Under the pieces are notes generated by a model. It was given only the letters and a program-made list of their open reading frames with translations, was not told the DNA's origin and did not search any database. DNA of 64,000 nucleotides, taken from positions 124,001 through 188,000 of the forward strand of contig NZ_JASNFN010000005.1 in assembly GCF_030731085.1 (NCBI RefSeq). The letters are read 5' to 3'. Shown piece by piece: positions 33,623-43,102 of the stretch; the stretch's first letter is position 1, and every line of letters starts with the position of its first letter. The position numbers and the translations under genes are program-made. Source of the stretch: Blastococcus carthaginiensis (GTDB lineage: Bacteria > Actinomycetota > Actinomycetes > Mycobacteriales > Geodermatophilaceae).

Positions 33623-36028
33623 TCATTCCAGTACGCCGGCCCCGGTCAGGGCTCGGATCTCCGCCGCCTCGAGGCCGAGCAGTTCGGTGAGGACAGCGTC
33701 GGTGTGCTGGCCGAGGAGCGGCGCAGGCCGCTCCTGCCGCGTGGCCGTGCGGGACATGCGGGCGATCACGCCCTCGTGCCGGACCGGACCGGCCAGCGGG
33801 TGCTCGAGCTCCACGTAGAAGCCACGGGCGGCCAGATGCGGATCGCGGTCGACGAGATCCTGCCCCGTGCTCACGATGGCCGCGGGGACGCCCAGGGCCT
33901 GCAGCCGGTCGGCCAACGCCTCGGGCACCTGATCACTCGTCCACGCGGACACGGCGTCGTCGATCCGGTCCTCGGCCGCCTTGCGTTCCGCGAGCCCGGC
34001 GTCGGCGAGCCCTGCGAGCGTCTCTGCCCACGCCGCGCCTCTCCCGTCCGCGACGGCGGCGCGGACCAGGGCACGCCACTGGGCGTCCTCCAGGACCGCT
34101 ACGGACAACCAGCGATCCTCCCCCTGAGCCGGGTAGACCCCGTGCGGGACCCGGCTCGCACGACGGTCCGGGTGCTCCGGGGTGGCTCCGTGGACCGGTG
34201 CCCCCAGTTGGTGCTCCAGCAGAGCAGGTCCCATGGCGGACGCCATGGCCTCCAGCTGCGAGAGATCGACGAATCCGCCACGCCCGCGCAGGAGCAGGTC
34301 CAGAACGCCGACGACCGCAGCGTTGGCGGCGACCATGTCCCCCAGGCCGAAGGTCAGCCCCTGAGGGGTCCCTGCGGGGTCGGCGGTCTCGTGCGTCAGC
34401 CCCGACATCGCCGCCAGGGTGTCGGCGAAGGTGACCGCGTTCCGCCAGGGCCCCGTCTGGCCGACGCCGGACATGGAGACGGCGATGACCCCGGGATTGG
34501 CCTCGGTCAGCGCGTCGTAGCCCAGCCCCCAGCGGGACATCGTGCCGGGGCTGTAGTTGTCGATCACCACGTCGCAGTGCCCGGCCAGCCGGCGGACCAG
34601 GTCCTGACCGGCCTCGGTCCTCATGTTTATCGCGACGCTGCGCTTGCCGCGGTTGAAGTTCTGGAAGTAGCCGCTCTCGTCGGGTCCGGCGCCCGGCCGG
34701 AGGCGCATCCCCGGGGAGAACCGGGTGGGGTCCTGGCGGAACCGCGACTCGACCTTGATGACGTCGGCACCGTGGTCCGCCAGGAGCCTGGTGGCATACG
34801 GGCCCGCGAGCACCCAGGTGAGGTCCAGGACGCGGAGCCCGGTCAACGGACCCGCCGCGGCGTCCGCGGCAGTAAGCCGGCGCACGGCAGGCGCACGTGG
34901 ACCACTGCGCCACCCGGGGCGTTCCACGACCCGGGCGGCGGCCACCGTCCGCGGTCGGTCCACACCGGGCACCGCCACAGGGGGCCCCACGTCGACCAGG
35001 TCCGGGTGTCCCGGGACACCGTCGATGTGCACGAAGAACCCGCGGTCGCGCAGCTGCGGGTTGTCGGGCAGCCCTTCCGCCCGGCTGACCTCGGCCCACG
35101 GGAGCGCCCGGCGACGGCCTTCGTCGGCGAGCTCGGCGGCCGTCCGCCTGGATGCGAAGCGGGCGACCACCTCGTCGACGTGCGGACGACCGGCCCACCG
35201 GTGCACGGGGTCCGACCAGGCGTCGTCCGCCAGATCCTCCGCCTCGCCGGCCTCGATCATCCACTTCAGGAGATCGGTCCACATGCGATCGCTCCCCGAG
35301 TAGCCGCCCGCCACGAAGCCGTCGGCGGCCGGGAACACTCGGTGCGCGACGTGCTGGTAGACGCCCCCGTTGCGCCGGGGGCACGACCCGGCGTGGATCC
35401 AACTGATCGCGCCGGTCTCCAGGGTCGCAGCGGTGGCCTCCTGGGCCGAGATGTCGACCAGCTGGCCGGTCGGCCCGCCCCGGCCGGCTTCACGATTGGC
35501 GGCCAGGACACCGAGGAGGGCGGCGATGGCACCGTGCACGCCGGCGAGCTGCAGGGCCTGCTCACGGGGCGGGGGCTTGGGCGGCCCGTCCGCCCGACCG
35601 CCCAGCCACGTCATCCCTCCCGCCGAGGCCAGCACGAGGTCGTCGGCGTACCAGTCCCGGCGGGGGCCGGTCAGACCGAACGGCGTGATGACGACATGCA
35701 CGGCATGAGGCCACCGGGAGTCCGGGCGCCCCGACGCCGCGTCGAACCGCACTCCCCGGAGCGAGCGGACCGGCCCGCTCTCGAGCACGACGTCGACGTC
35801 CTCAGCCCATCGGTCGAGGACCGGGGAGTCCCCCGGCTCGGGCGGCAGCAGGACGGTCCCGGCATACCAGTGCAGCTCGGCGGCCAGTCCCTCGGACGGG
35901 GCACCGGGGGTCCGGCAGCGTGCGACGTCGGCGCCGATACCGACCAACGTCCGGACGGCGGCAGCTCCCAGCTCGTCGGTCAGATCGAGCACGCGCAGGC
36001 TCGCCGGGGCACCTTCTGGGCCAGGCAT
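33623..36028 (-). CDS. Fused tandem CaiB/BaiF-type CoA-transferase family protein
   Basis: This 801-aa protein is two family III CoA-transferase modules in one chain, about twice the usual 400 aa. It starts at ATG 36028 with AGAGGAG upstream. The C-terminal module (from about residue 397, GLRVLDLTWVLAGPYATR) has the conserved Asp564 in GLGDMVAANAAV. The N-terminal module has His165 in the matching place (AGVHGAIAAL) and a weaker start region. The second module looks catalytic and the first regulatory or structural. It would move CoA between acids, next to an AMP ligase and crotonase. Confidence 0.87.
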   Translation of the reverse strand: MPGPEGAPASLRVLDLTDELGAAAVRTLVGIGADVARCRTPGAPSEGLAAELHWYAGTVLLPPEPGDSPVLDRWAEDVDVVLESGPVRSLRGVRFDAASGRPDSRWPHAVHVVITPFGLTGPRRDWYADDLVLASAGGMTWLGGRADGPPKPPPREQALQLAGVHGAIAALLGVLAANREAGRGGPTGQLVDISAQEATAATLETGAISWIHAGSCPRRNGGVYQHVAHRVFPAADGFVAGGYSGSDRMWTDLLKWMIEAGEAEDLADDAWSDPVHRWAGRPHVDEVVARFASRRTAAELADEGRRRALPWAEVSRAEGLPDNPQLRDRGFFVHIDGVPGHPDLVDVGPPVAVPGVDRPRTVAAARVVERPGWRSGPRAPAVRRLTAADAAAGPLTGLRVLDLTWVLAGPYATRLLADHGADVIKVESRFRQDPTRFSPGMRLRPGAGPDESGYFQNFNRGKRSVAINMRTEAGQDLVRRLAGHCDVVIDNYSPGTMSRWGLGYDALTEANPGVIAVSMSGVGQTGPWRNAVTFADTLAAMSGLTHETADPAGTPQGLTFGLGDMVAANAAVVGVLDLLLRGRGGFVDLSQLEAMASAMGPALLEHQLGAPVHGATPEHPDRRASRVPHGVYPAQGEDRWLSVAVLEDAQWRALVRAAVADGRGAAWAETLAGLADAGLAERKAAEDRIDDAVSAWTSDQVPEALADRLQALGVPAAIVSTGQDLVDRDPHLAARGFYVELEHPLAGPVRHEGVIARMSRTATRQERPAPLLGQHTDAVLTELLGLEAAEIRALTGAGVLE

Positions 36029-36038
36029 GAATCTCCTC

Positions 36039-37664
36039 TCAGGTTCTCGGACCAGGTGTCGACCCCGGGACCGGGATCGGCCGCACGCGGGCTTCGGCGT
36101 CGTCGGCGGAACGGACGACCTCCTCGGCGCGCAGTGCGTCCCTGCGGAGCTTGGTCGCGTCGTTGCGGGGCAGCTCGTCCAGCACGACGACATAACGGGG
36201 AACAGCGTGCCGGGGTAGGTGGTGCCGACACCACTCACGGACGACGGCCACGTCGAGGCGCTGGTCCTCGGGGACGACTGCGAGCAGCAGATCCTCCTCG
36301 GTGAGGTCCGAGGGAACACCCACCGCGGCGGCCTCCCGGACGCCCGGCAGCCGGCCGACGACGGTCTCGACCTCCCAGACCGAGATGTTCTCCCCGCGCC
36401 GCCGGACGACGTCTCCGGAACGGCCCTCGAAGATCAGCCGCCCTCCGGCGTCCCAACGCCCCCGGTCGCCGGTGTCGGTCCACCCGGTCGCCGCCGTCGG
36501 GCCCGGGGTGCCCGTCCCGACATACCCAAGCGCGCTGATGTGCGGCACCCGGGGACGCACCGTGATCCGGCCGGGCGCTCCCCCGGACACCGGGGAACCG
36601 CGGTCGTCCAGCAGCCGAACCGCGTACTCGGGTACCGGCCGGCCGGCGGTCCCCGGGACGACGTCGCCCACCGTGTTGCTGCAGATGTCACCGAGTTCGG
36701 TGCAGGCGTAGGCCTCGACCAACTGCACCCCGAAGCGGTTCAAGAACGCCTCGACCATCCAGGCAGGAGCCGGCCCGCCGTAAGCCCGGGTGACAGCATG
36801 CCGACGGTCCCCGTCGGAGGGCGGGCTGCGCAGCAGGATCGCAGCGACGGCACCCATGAAGTTGAAGGCAGTCACCCCCTCGGTCCGGCAGGTGTCCCAG
36901 AACGAGGATGCCGAGAAGCGCGGGACGGCGACCAGCCGGGCGCCGCTGACGAGGGCCGCCGCCAGCCCCGCGTGCCGGATGTTCACGTGGTTCCACGGAA
37001 AGGCGTTGTAGAGGACGTCCTGGGGCCGGTAGCGCATGGAAGCGGCGACCCGACGCGCGTGCCGCACGCCGGCGAAGTGTGGCAGGAGCACCCCCTTGGG
37101 CCGGCCCGTGGTCCCGGAGGTGCTCATCACGAGAGCCGGGTCCCCGGGGGACGGGGGGTCGGGCAGACGGCCCGGACGACCGGCGCGCAGGTCCTCCAGT
37201 TGCGCCAGTCCTCGCCTGCCGTCGGACGGACCACCGTCGTCGACCGTGAGGATCCGTAGGAGGCTGCCCAGCTGGGCGAGGCCGGGGTTGGTGGACAGGA
37301 CGGAGGAACCCACGACGGCGACGTGCGCGCCGATGGCCCGCGCCATCGCCATCGCGGTGTCGGCGGACACGTCCAGGGAGAGCGGCGCCTCGACGAGGCC
37401 AGCTCGTGCGACACCGCCGAGCACCCACAGCAACGACTGTCCCGGCCGGATGCATGTGAGGACCACATCACCCGGCCGAAGTCCGCTGCCCGGAGCGAGC
37501 AACGCGCGAGCTGTGTCCTCGGCCAGCAGATGCCACTCCCCCACGCTCGTGGCGCGTCCGCCGGCGAAGGTCACCAGGGGTGCATGCGGGTCGTCTGCGG
37601 CGCGGCGGCTCAGCACGTCGACGAGCGTCTCCGGCCCGGTGACGTCATCCCCAGACGCTGCCAT
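36039..37664 (-). CDS. AMP-dependent acyl-CoA ligase/synthetase (ANL superfamily)
   Basis: This 541-aa ligase activates a carboxylic acid via acyl-AMP. It has the P-loop STSGTTGRPKGVLLPH, the YACTELGDICS acyl pocket, the hinge region TGDRGRWD ... GRSGDVVRRRGENIS, and the C-terminal catalytic Lys in ATKLRRDAL. ATG 37664 overlaps the stop of the membrane-protein gene (TGATG) and has no clear ribosome binding site, so it depends on coupling. It probably activates the acid made by amine and aldehyde oxidation. Confidence 0.88.
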   Translation of the reverse strand: MAASGDDVTGPETLVDVLSRRAADDPHAPLVTFAGGRATSVGEWHLLAEDTARALLAPGSGLRPGDVVLTCIRPGQSLLWVLGGVARAGLVEAPLSLDVSADTAMAMARAIGAHVAVVGSSVLSTNPGLAQLGSLLRILTVDDGGPSDGRRGLAQLEDLRAGRPGRLPDPPSPGDPALVMSTSGTTGRPKGVLLPHFAGVRHARRVAASMRYRPQDVLYNAFPWNHVNIRHAGLAAALVSGARLVAVPRFSASSFWDTCRTEGVTAFNFMGAVAAILLRSPPSDGDRRHAVTRAYGGPAPAWMVEAFLNRFGVQLVEAYACTELGDICSNTVGDVVPGTAGRPVPEYAVRLLDDRGSPVSGGAPGRITVRPRVPHISALGYVGTGTPGPTAATGWTDTGDRGRWDAGGRLIFEGRSGDVVRRRGENISVWEVETVVGRLPGVREAAAVGVPSDLTEEDLLLAVVPEDQRLDVAVVREWCRHHLPRHAVPRYVVVLDELPRNDATKLRRDALRAEEVVRSADDAEARVRPIPVPGSTPGPRT

Positions 37665-38113
37665 CAGGAGGACAACCGGACGGTCTGGTAGCTGCGGTAG
37701 GCCGCACCACTGAGGGCGAGGAAGAACAGGGTGGGCAGGCCGATCATGACACCCGAGCCGGTGAGCCACGACAGCTGCGCCACAGTGGCGTGGTGCGCGT
37801 GCCCGGCGGCGGCGAGCAACAGGTGGACCAGCACCATCGCTCCGCCCATCACCACGGTGATGCTCCACGTGGGCACCCCAGCTCGCCCGCGCCACAGGTG
37901 GACGGCGCACGGCAGGCACACCCCGGCCATGACCGCCATCGACACGCGGGTGGTGGTGCCAGGGTGCGCGAACGCGGTCAGCAGGTGGAAGCCGCCGGCA
38001 AGTGCGCTCACCGCGGCGGCGAACCGTACAGCGCCACGTCCGCCGTCCGGTTGTGAGCCGGCAACCGCCGAGGTCACGCCCGGACGGACGGGCGCATGTA
38101 CCGGTACGGACAC
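37664..38113 (-). CDS. Small integral membrane protein, four predicted spans, unknown function
   Basis: This is a 149-aa membrane protein. I chose GTG 38113 with GAGGAGGACGAC directly upstream, because longer readings run into the amine oxidase gene. After a polar N-terminus of about 30 residues come roughly four hydrophobic segments, with a His cluster GHAHH in the loop before the last one. It sits between the amine oxidase and the AMP ligase and overlaps the latter. The His residues could bind copper or another metal, but this is a guess. I recognise no family. Confidence 0.7.
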   Translation of the reverse strand: MSVPVHAPVRPGVTSAVAGSQPDGGRGAVRFAAAVSALAGGFHLLTAFAHPGTTTRVSMAVMAGVCLPCAVHLWRGRAGVPTWSITVVMGGAMVLVHLLLAAAGHAHHATVAQLSWLTGSGVMIGLPTLFFLALSGAAYRSYQTVRLSS

Positions 38114-38199
38114 GTCGTCCTCCTCATCGATGCAACCTGACCCGCCAGGGTCCTCGGGACAGCCGGGTCGCGTGCGGGACTTCTGGACAACCACCGGCG

Positions 38200-40083
38200 T
38201 CAGTGGCAGTGCCTCGCCTGCGAGGGCGGGACGTCGAGGGCCGGGCTCCGGTCGAAAAAGTTCACGGGGAGCAGGTGGAAGCCGGCTCGCTCGACCGGCA
38301 TGACCGGCCAGTCCTCGGCCCGGGGGACGTGCGTCACCCCGAGGGTGAACCACACGACCACGTCGGTGTCGACGGTGGACCGGTCGGCGCGAGTCCAGGC
38401 CGGGAGGCCGTCCCCGCTGCGCCGCTGGTTGGGATAGTCGCCGGCGGACCTCATCTCGTCCGGCGCATACGGGGTCACCCAGACGTTCTTCTTCGTGAAG
38501 CCGGCCCGCTGCGCGATCGGGGCCTCGTCCTGCGCCAGCAGGGTGGCCGAGGCCCATCCCGGCAGGAGTTTGTAGCCGACGGGCATCCCCCATGCGTTGG
38601 TCTTGCCGCGGTTGACGACCGTCCAGTTGCGGGAGACCTGCGGGTCGGTGAGGCCCACTCCGCTCTGCTCCGTCTCGAGCAGCGTCTTGCGGACCGTGAA
38701 CGCCGCTCCGGTCGGGTTGTCCGGCCCTACCGGGATTCGTTCCGCGTCGTTCTCGAACACGCTGTTCTCGTGGCCGTCGACCTCGAAGTCGAGCCGGAAG
38801 CTGAAGATGTGCTGGTGGTACGCGGCCACCAGGTTCTGGCCGATCGGCGTGGCGCTGGGGGTCACCTCGCCGTCGTGGACCGCACGGGTCTGGACGATCC
38901 CGGTCAGCTTGGCCTCCACCAGCACGGAGCCGTCCTGGTGGAAGTACCAGAAGAAGCCGTACTCGTAGTTCCCGACCGTGGCGATAGAGCTGACGACCAG
39001 TCGGCGCGAGCGGCGGACGTCGGTGGTGTCGGTGACCCAGTCCTTGTGCTTCCAGAGGATGCCGTCGTCCTCCTCGTGGATGCAGATGGCGTTGCCTATG
39101 GTGTACGGCTCACCGTCCTCGCCGCCGAGCACCGCGTCGAGATAGCGGATCTCCCCCAGGCAGTCGCAGCCGAGGACGAGCGAGTTCGTCAGCTTGCCGA
39201 GCCCGAACTCGCCCACGTCGAAGGCGCTGCGCCAGTTGTGCTCCGGCGCGGCGTCGCCGTACGGGACCACCATCTCCGCGACGGAGCCGCGGTGCAGGAT
39301 GCTGCGGTACTCCTCGCCGTCCCGGTATTCGAGCCCGTGGATGACCAGCCCCTCGAGCGGGTGGAGACTCACCCGGAAGCGCCACTTCTGCCAGGTGAGC
39401 TCGTTGCCGTCGATGGTGAAGCCCACCCCCTCCGGCTGGGTGATCTCCAGCGGCGCGACGTCGGTGCGCATGGGCTCGTTGAACGCCTGGTCGTAGTTGG
39501 CCTCCGTCAAGGTCAGCGGGCGCACCCCGTAGTCCTTGACGTCGATGACCTCGTCGGTGAGGAGGTCCACGAAGGCGACGACGCCTTCGATCGGGTGCGC
39601 GTAGCCGTTGTCCGTGGGGAACGTGCGCACGTAGGAGATGGCACCGCAGACGCGGGCGCCGTCCACCTCCGGGATGTTGCCGATGCACCAGGGGTCCACC
39701 TGCACGTTGGTGACGTCGGTGATCCCCCGCTCCGCCAGCGCGGCCAGGTAGCGCGGGTCCTTCTTGAGGACGACGCCGACGTTCTCGAACTCCTCGAGCA
39801 GGACGGGGGCCGCCCCCGCCGCGACGACGTCCACGTCCACGATCTCGGACCGGTCGAGGTCCACCCGAACGTCGATCGACCGGCCCGTCGACCGATCGAC
39901 GAGCATGGCGCGGGCTCGGCGTGCCACCGGCTCGCCCACCCGGACCCGGGCCTTGTCCGGCTCGTCGGTGAACACCGCGCTGAAGCCGATCCGGCGACCT
40001 CGGAACTCGGGGTGCTCTCGTACCAGAGCGGAGACCGCGCGGATCTCGGTGGCGGTCAGGGGGTTGAACAGGTCGTGCCGCAT
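38200..40083 (-). CDS. Copper-containing primary-amine oxidase (TPQ enzyme)
   Basis: This 627-aa enzyme oxidises primary amines to aldehydes with release of ammonia and H2O2. The topaquinone precursor Tyr373 lies in GNYEYGF, the copper His residues are H423 and H425 (YHQHIF) and H585 (VTHVPRAEDWP), and the catalytic base is Asp289 in SAFDVGEFG. The gate position two residues before the base is Ala instead of the common Tyr, which suggests room for bulky amines. The C-terminus ends HCH. ATG 40083 follows GAGGACG. There is no signal peptide, so it is cytoplasmic. An APC permease gene is upstream. Confidence 0.94.
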   Translation of the reverse strand: MRHDLFNPLTATEIRAVSALVREHPEFRGRRIGFSAVFTDEPDKARVRVGEPVARRARAMLVDRSTGRSIDVRVDLDRSEIVDVDVVAAGAAPVLLEEFENVGVVLKKDPRYLAALAERGITDVTNVQVDPWCIGNIPEVDGARVCGAISYVRTFPTDNGYAHPIEGVVAFVDLLTDEVIDVKDYGVRPLTLTEANYDQAFNEPMRTDVAPLEITQPEGVGFTIDGNELTWQKWRFRVSLHPLEGLVIHGLEYRDGEEYRSILHRGSVAEMVVPYGDAAPEHNWRSAFDVGEFGLGKLTNSLVLGCDCLGEIRYLDAVLGGEDGEPYTIGNAICIHEEDDGILWKHKDWVTDTTDVRRSRRLVVSSIATVGNYEYGFFWYFHQDGSVLVEAKLTGIVQTRAVHDGEVTPSATPIGQNLVAAYHQHIFSFRLDFEVDGHENSVFENDAERIPVGPDNPTGAAFTVRKTLLETEQSGVGLTDPQVSRNWTVVNRGKTNAWGMPVGYKLLPGWASATLLAQDEAPIAQRAGFTKKNVWVTPYAPDEMRSAGDYPNQRRSGDGLPAWTRADRSTVDTDVVVWFTLGVTHVPRAEDWPVMPVERAGFHLLPVNFFDRSPALDVPPSQARHCH

Positions 40084-40137
40084 CGCGGGTCGTCCTCGCT
40101 ATCCGTGTCAAGGTGAAGCTGTTCCTGGCGCAGTGGC

Positions 40138-40154
40138 CTTCCGGTCACCGGAGC
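40138..40154. promoter_or_regulatory. Island operator site: CTTCCG-GTCAC-CGGAGC
   Basis: Reads GCTCCG-GTGAC-CGGAAG on the other strand, about 14 of 17 consensus positions. It overlaps the permease stop codon and lies 55 bp before the amine oxidase start. Confidence 0.5.
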
Positions 40155-41644
40155 GGCTGCTCCGGGTAGGCCTCCTTCTCCTCGACCGGCGTGCTCCCCA
40201 TCCGCGAGTAGCGCTCGGGGTCACGCCGGCGGACCAGAAACGCAAGCGCCAGCCCGACCACGAGCGTCACCAGGTGCAGCCAGGGCAGCGAGTTGATGAT
40301 CGAGGAGTCGCTGCCGGTGAGGAACTGGTAGTTGACGAACGACAGGATGGTCGCCACGGCCAGGGCGACGGAGGCGATCGCGGGAGCGATGACGTGCCCG
40401 AAGTCCCGCCGCCCCTGTCGCCAGAAGAAGACGACGATGGCGAGGGAGGTGAGCGTCAACAGTGACTCCAGGCCGACGGCGCCGAAGCCGGTCATGGCCG
40501 TGGCGAGGTTGAGCAGCGGATCGAGGCCGGCCAGGGCGAAACCGAAGACCAGCACCGCGAGCACGACCACCTGGGAGATGCCCGCCACGTACGGCGAGCC
40601 GTAACGAGGATGCGTGCGTGCCAGCGGCGCCGGGAGGAAGCCGTCGCGGGCGAGGGCGTAGAAGTAGCGGGCGGCGGCGTTGTGGAACGCCAGTACGGCA
40701 GCGAAGGAGCTGACCACCACCAGCACGCCGATGACGTCGACCGCCCAGCTGCCGAGGTACTGGTCGGTGATCGCGAAGACGAAGCTCCCGGGGTCCTCCC
40801 CCGCGACGGCGCCGACCCGGTCGACGCCTGCGCCGGCGGCCAGCCCCCACGCACAGAGCACGTAGAAGACACCGACCACGGCCACCGCTCCGTACGTGGC
40901 ACGCGGGACGGTGCGCACCGGGTCGCGGGTCTCCTCCGCATAGATCGCCGTGCCTTCGAAACCCAGGAAGGACGAGAGGGCGTAGATCACCGCAACGCCG
41001 ATCGAGCCACTCGCGACGGCGGTCGGCATGAAGACCTCGAAGCTGAACGCCGAGGGCCCGGCCTGGAAAAGGATGCCGACGACCAGGACGAGGAGGATGA
41101 AGACCTCGAGCGACAGCGCGACGGTCAGCACCCGGGCCGACACGGTGATCCTGCGGTACGACAGCAACAGGACCAGCGCGATACCGATCGCGGCCCAGAA
41201 CGGCCACGGCAGGTCGACCCCGAGCATCCGGTTGGCCGTGTCGGCAGCGAAGAACGCGAGGGCACCGCAGGTGGCGGCCGAGAGCGCGTTGTAGCAGATG
41301 GCGGCCGTGTACGCGGCAACCAGACCGAGCGGACGGCCCAGGCCCTGGGCGATGTAGGCGTAGAAGGCACCCGCGTTCCGCACATAGGGGACTGCGCGCA
41401 CATAGCCGATCGAGAACAGGAGCAGGACGAGCGCCGCCAGGAGATACATCCCCGGCGTCCCGGCGCCGTTCCCCAGCGCGAATGCGATGGGCATGATCGC
41501 GACGACCACGGCCATCGGCGCCGCGGCGGCCAGGACCATGAAGACGACGTGCGGTGCGGTGAGGCTGCCGGCACGCAGCCTGCCGCCCCGCTGCGTGTGG
41601 CCCGGGTCCCCCATACCGGTCGCGGATCTCGTGGGATCGGACAT
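40145..41644 (-). CDS. APC-superfamily amino acid/amine permease
   Basis: This 499-aa transporter has about 12-14 hydrophobic segments. It starts at ATG 41644 behind GAGGAGTGC. The N-terminal AAAAPMAVVVAIMP segment and the SSFLGFEGTAIYAEETRDPVRTVPRA block are typical of amino-acid/amine APC permeases. It leads the operon with the copper amine oxidase, so it is probably the amine uptake system. An operator-like palindrome lies 92 bp upstream. Confidence 0.9.
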   Translation of the reverse strand: MSDPTRSATGMGDPGHTQRGGRLRAGSLTAPHVVFMVLAAAAPMAVVVAIMPIAFALGNGAGTPGMYLLAALVLLLFSIGYVRAVPYVRNAGAFYAYIAQGLGRPLGLVAAYTAAICYNALSAATCGALAFFAADTANRMLGVDLPWPFWAAIGIALVLLLSYRRITVSARVLTVALSLEVFILLVLVVGILFQAGPSAFSFEVFMPTAVASGSIGVAVIYALSSFLGFEGTAIYAEETRDPVRTVPRATYGAVAVVGVFYVLCAWGLAAGAGVDRVGAVAGEDPGSFVFAITDQYLGSWAVDVIGVLVVVSSFAAVLAFHNAAARYFYALARDGFLPAPLARTHPRYGSPYVAGISQVVVLAVLVFGFALAGLDPLLNLATAMTGFGAVGLESLLTLTSLAIVVFFWRQGRRDFGHVIAPAIASVALAVATILSFVNYQFLTGSDSSIINSLPWLHLVTLVVGLALAFLVRRRDPERYSRMGSTPVEEKEAYPEQPLR

Positions 41645-41735
41645 CTGCACTCCTCGGGGTATCAGCCGGAACCCACCGGCCACCGGGCATCGTGCGAAGA
41701 GAGAAGCACCGGCACTGCAGCGGGACGAGATGAAT

Positions 41736-41752
41736 GGTCCGGTGGCCGGACC
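41736..41752. promoter_or_regulatory. Island operator site: GGTCCG-GTGGC-CGGACC
   Basis: Perfect arms of the recurring palindrome, 92 bp upstream of the APC permease gene. The rest of the 340-nt gap up to the IclR gene end (41985) shows no gene. Confidence 0.72.
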
Positions 41753-41984
41753 AGGACGGGCTGGGGGTGCGTGCGGACCACCTTCCCAGCAAGGTCCGAC
41801 GTGGTCGGGGAACCGCTCGAGCGCCTCCACCCCACCCTGCTCGAGGAGCGGACTCGCGCGATCGCCTACGTCTGCGGCGCCGAGCCCGCCGCCACCTGCT
41901 CGCAGCAGCTGTGCCGCCACGACCACACCCACTCGGACGTCGCCCGCCAGCCAGTCATGTCACCAATTCGTCAGGGCAGCGCCC

Positions 41985-42836
41985 CTAGCGGGTGGTACGG
42001 CTCGCGACCGGGGGGATCCGATCGGCAGTCGAGGACTCGGTGGTTACCTGCCGCTCGACGGCGCGGGCGATGCCGGCAGCGGTCCCCTGCAACTGCGGGA
42101 CCAGCCGCCCGACTGCGAGGCGCGACGCCGGCGACGTCGCTGACACGGCCGCGAACGCGGAACCGTCGGACCCCATCACCGGCACCGCGACGCTGGCGTA
42201 ACCCACGACCGTCTCCTCGACCTCGACTGCGAAACCGCGCCTGCGAACCTCGGCCAGGTGACCGCGCAGGGCCATCACGGATGCGGCGCTCCGCGAGGTC
42301 GGTCGCATGACACCCGTCTGATGGCAGCGTTGCAGTCCCGACTCCCCGTCGGCGCTGAGCGCCAGGAGCACCTTCCCCGTCGCGGTGCAGGTGGCGGGCA
42401 GCCGACCGCCCACCTCGGAGTGGCTGTGGATGTTCGCCTCACCCGCGACCTTCTCGATGTAGAGGACGTGACCGCCGTCGAGAACGGCCAGATGGATCGT
42501 GGTCCTGGTCGTCGCGAACAGGTCGGCCAGGAGCGGGCGCGACACTCTACGGAGGGTGGCTGCGATGGGCACGCGCTGCCCGAGCTCGAAGACCTTGACC
42601 CCCAGCTGGTAGCCGTCCCCGACGCGCTCCAGCAGTCCCCACTGCACGAGTTCCTGGGCCAGCCGGTAGGCCGATGCCTTCGGTACGCCGGATCTCCGGC
42701 TCAGCTCGGTGAGGCGAAGGTGATAGGCCCCTGCAGCGAATGCGGAGAGGAGGAGCTGAGCCTTACCGAGCACCGACTTGGGACATCCCTCGTCGTCGGC
42801 GTCCACTGCTGTCTGCGTGAGTACCAAGGAGGACAT
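41985..42836 (-). CDS. IclR-family transcriptional regulator
   Basis: This is a 283-aa regulator starting at ATG 42836 with GGAGCTAGGAG upstream. The N-terminal ~25 residues are extra, followed by the helix-turn-helix (LRLTELSRRSGVPKASAYRL) and the ligand domain with ATCTATGKVLLAL. It is close to the IclR protein at 23875, especially in the AQELVQWGLLER block, and probably arose by duplication. It is divergent from an aldehyde dehydrogenase gene and lies upstream of the amine-oxidase operon, its likely targets. Confidence 0.9.
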   Translation of the reverse strand: MSSLVLTQTAVDADDEGCPKSVLGKAQLLLSAFAAGAYHLRLTELSRRSGVPKASAYRLAQELVQWGLLERVGDGYQLGVKVFELGQRVPIAATLRRVSRPLLADLFATTRTTIHLAVLDGGHVLYIEKVAGEANIHSHSEVGGRLPATCTATGKVLLALSADGESGLQRCHQTGVMRPTSRSAASVMALRGHLAEVRRRGFAVEVEETVVGYASVAVPVMGSDGSAFAAVSATSPASRLAVGRLVPQLQGTAAGIARAVERQVTTESSTADRIPPVASRTTR

Positions 42837-42868
42837 GCCGCTCCTAGCTCCAGGGTGAGGTGGCCCAC

Positions 42869-42889
42869 GTTATTCTCCAGATGTATAAC
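42869..42889. promoter_or_regulatory. AT-rich inverted repeat GTTAT-N11-ATAAC in divergent promoter region
   Basis: This is a distinctly AT-rich patch in very GC-rich DNA, 33 bp upstream of the IclR start. The ATAAC arm is part of a TATAAC that could serve as a -10 element for the divergent aldehyde dehydrogenase gene. It is probably promoter and/or operator. Confidence 0.45.
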
Positions 42890-43015
42890 AGCCGCCGTCC
42901 ATAGTTGGCGTCGTTAACTCCTCGTCTCCTCCGCGTTTCCCTCCCTCGCGGAGTACAGGCTCCGGCGGGGGCGTGGGAACTCTTGACGAACGCGGTGCAG
43001 GACGGCACGTTGCTC

Positions 43016-43033
43016 GGTCCGGTCACCGGGACC
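43016..43033. promoter_or_regulatory. Island operator variant: GGTCC-N8-GGACC
   Basis: The sequence GGTCCGGTCACCGGGACC is one base longer than the usual site. It lies 70 bp upstream of the aldehyde dehydrogenase start, in the region divergent from the third IclR gene. Confidence 0.5.
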
Positions 43034-43102
43034 ACACCGTTGCCTGCCACGCTCCCGCGGAGCAGGCTCTGCCCTCCCATTCCGGGTACACCGAGGAGAT
43101 CG

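Noticed and set aside
33506..36304. A long open reading on the plus strand opposite the CaiB-like gene
   Set aside because: High-GC antisense frames stay open by codon bias. It has low-complexity Arg/Gly/Asp composition, no recognisable domain and no good start site, while the minus strand encodes a clear protein family.
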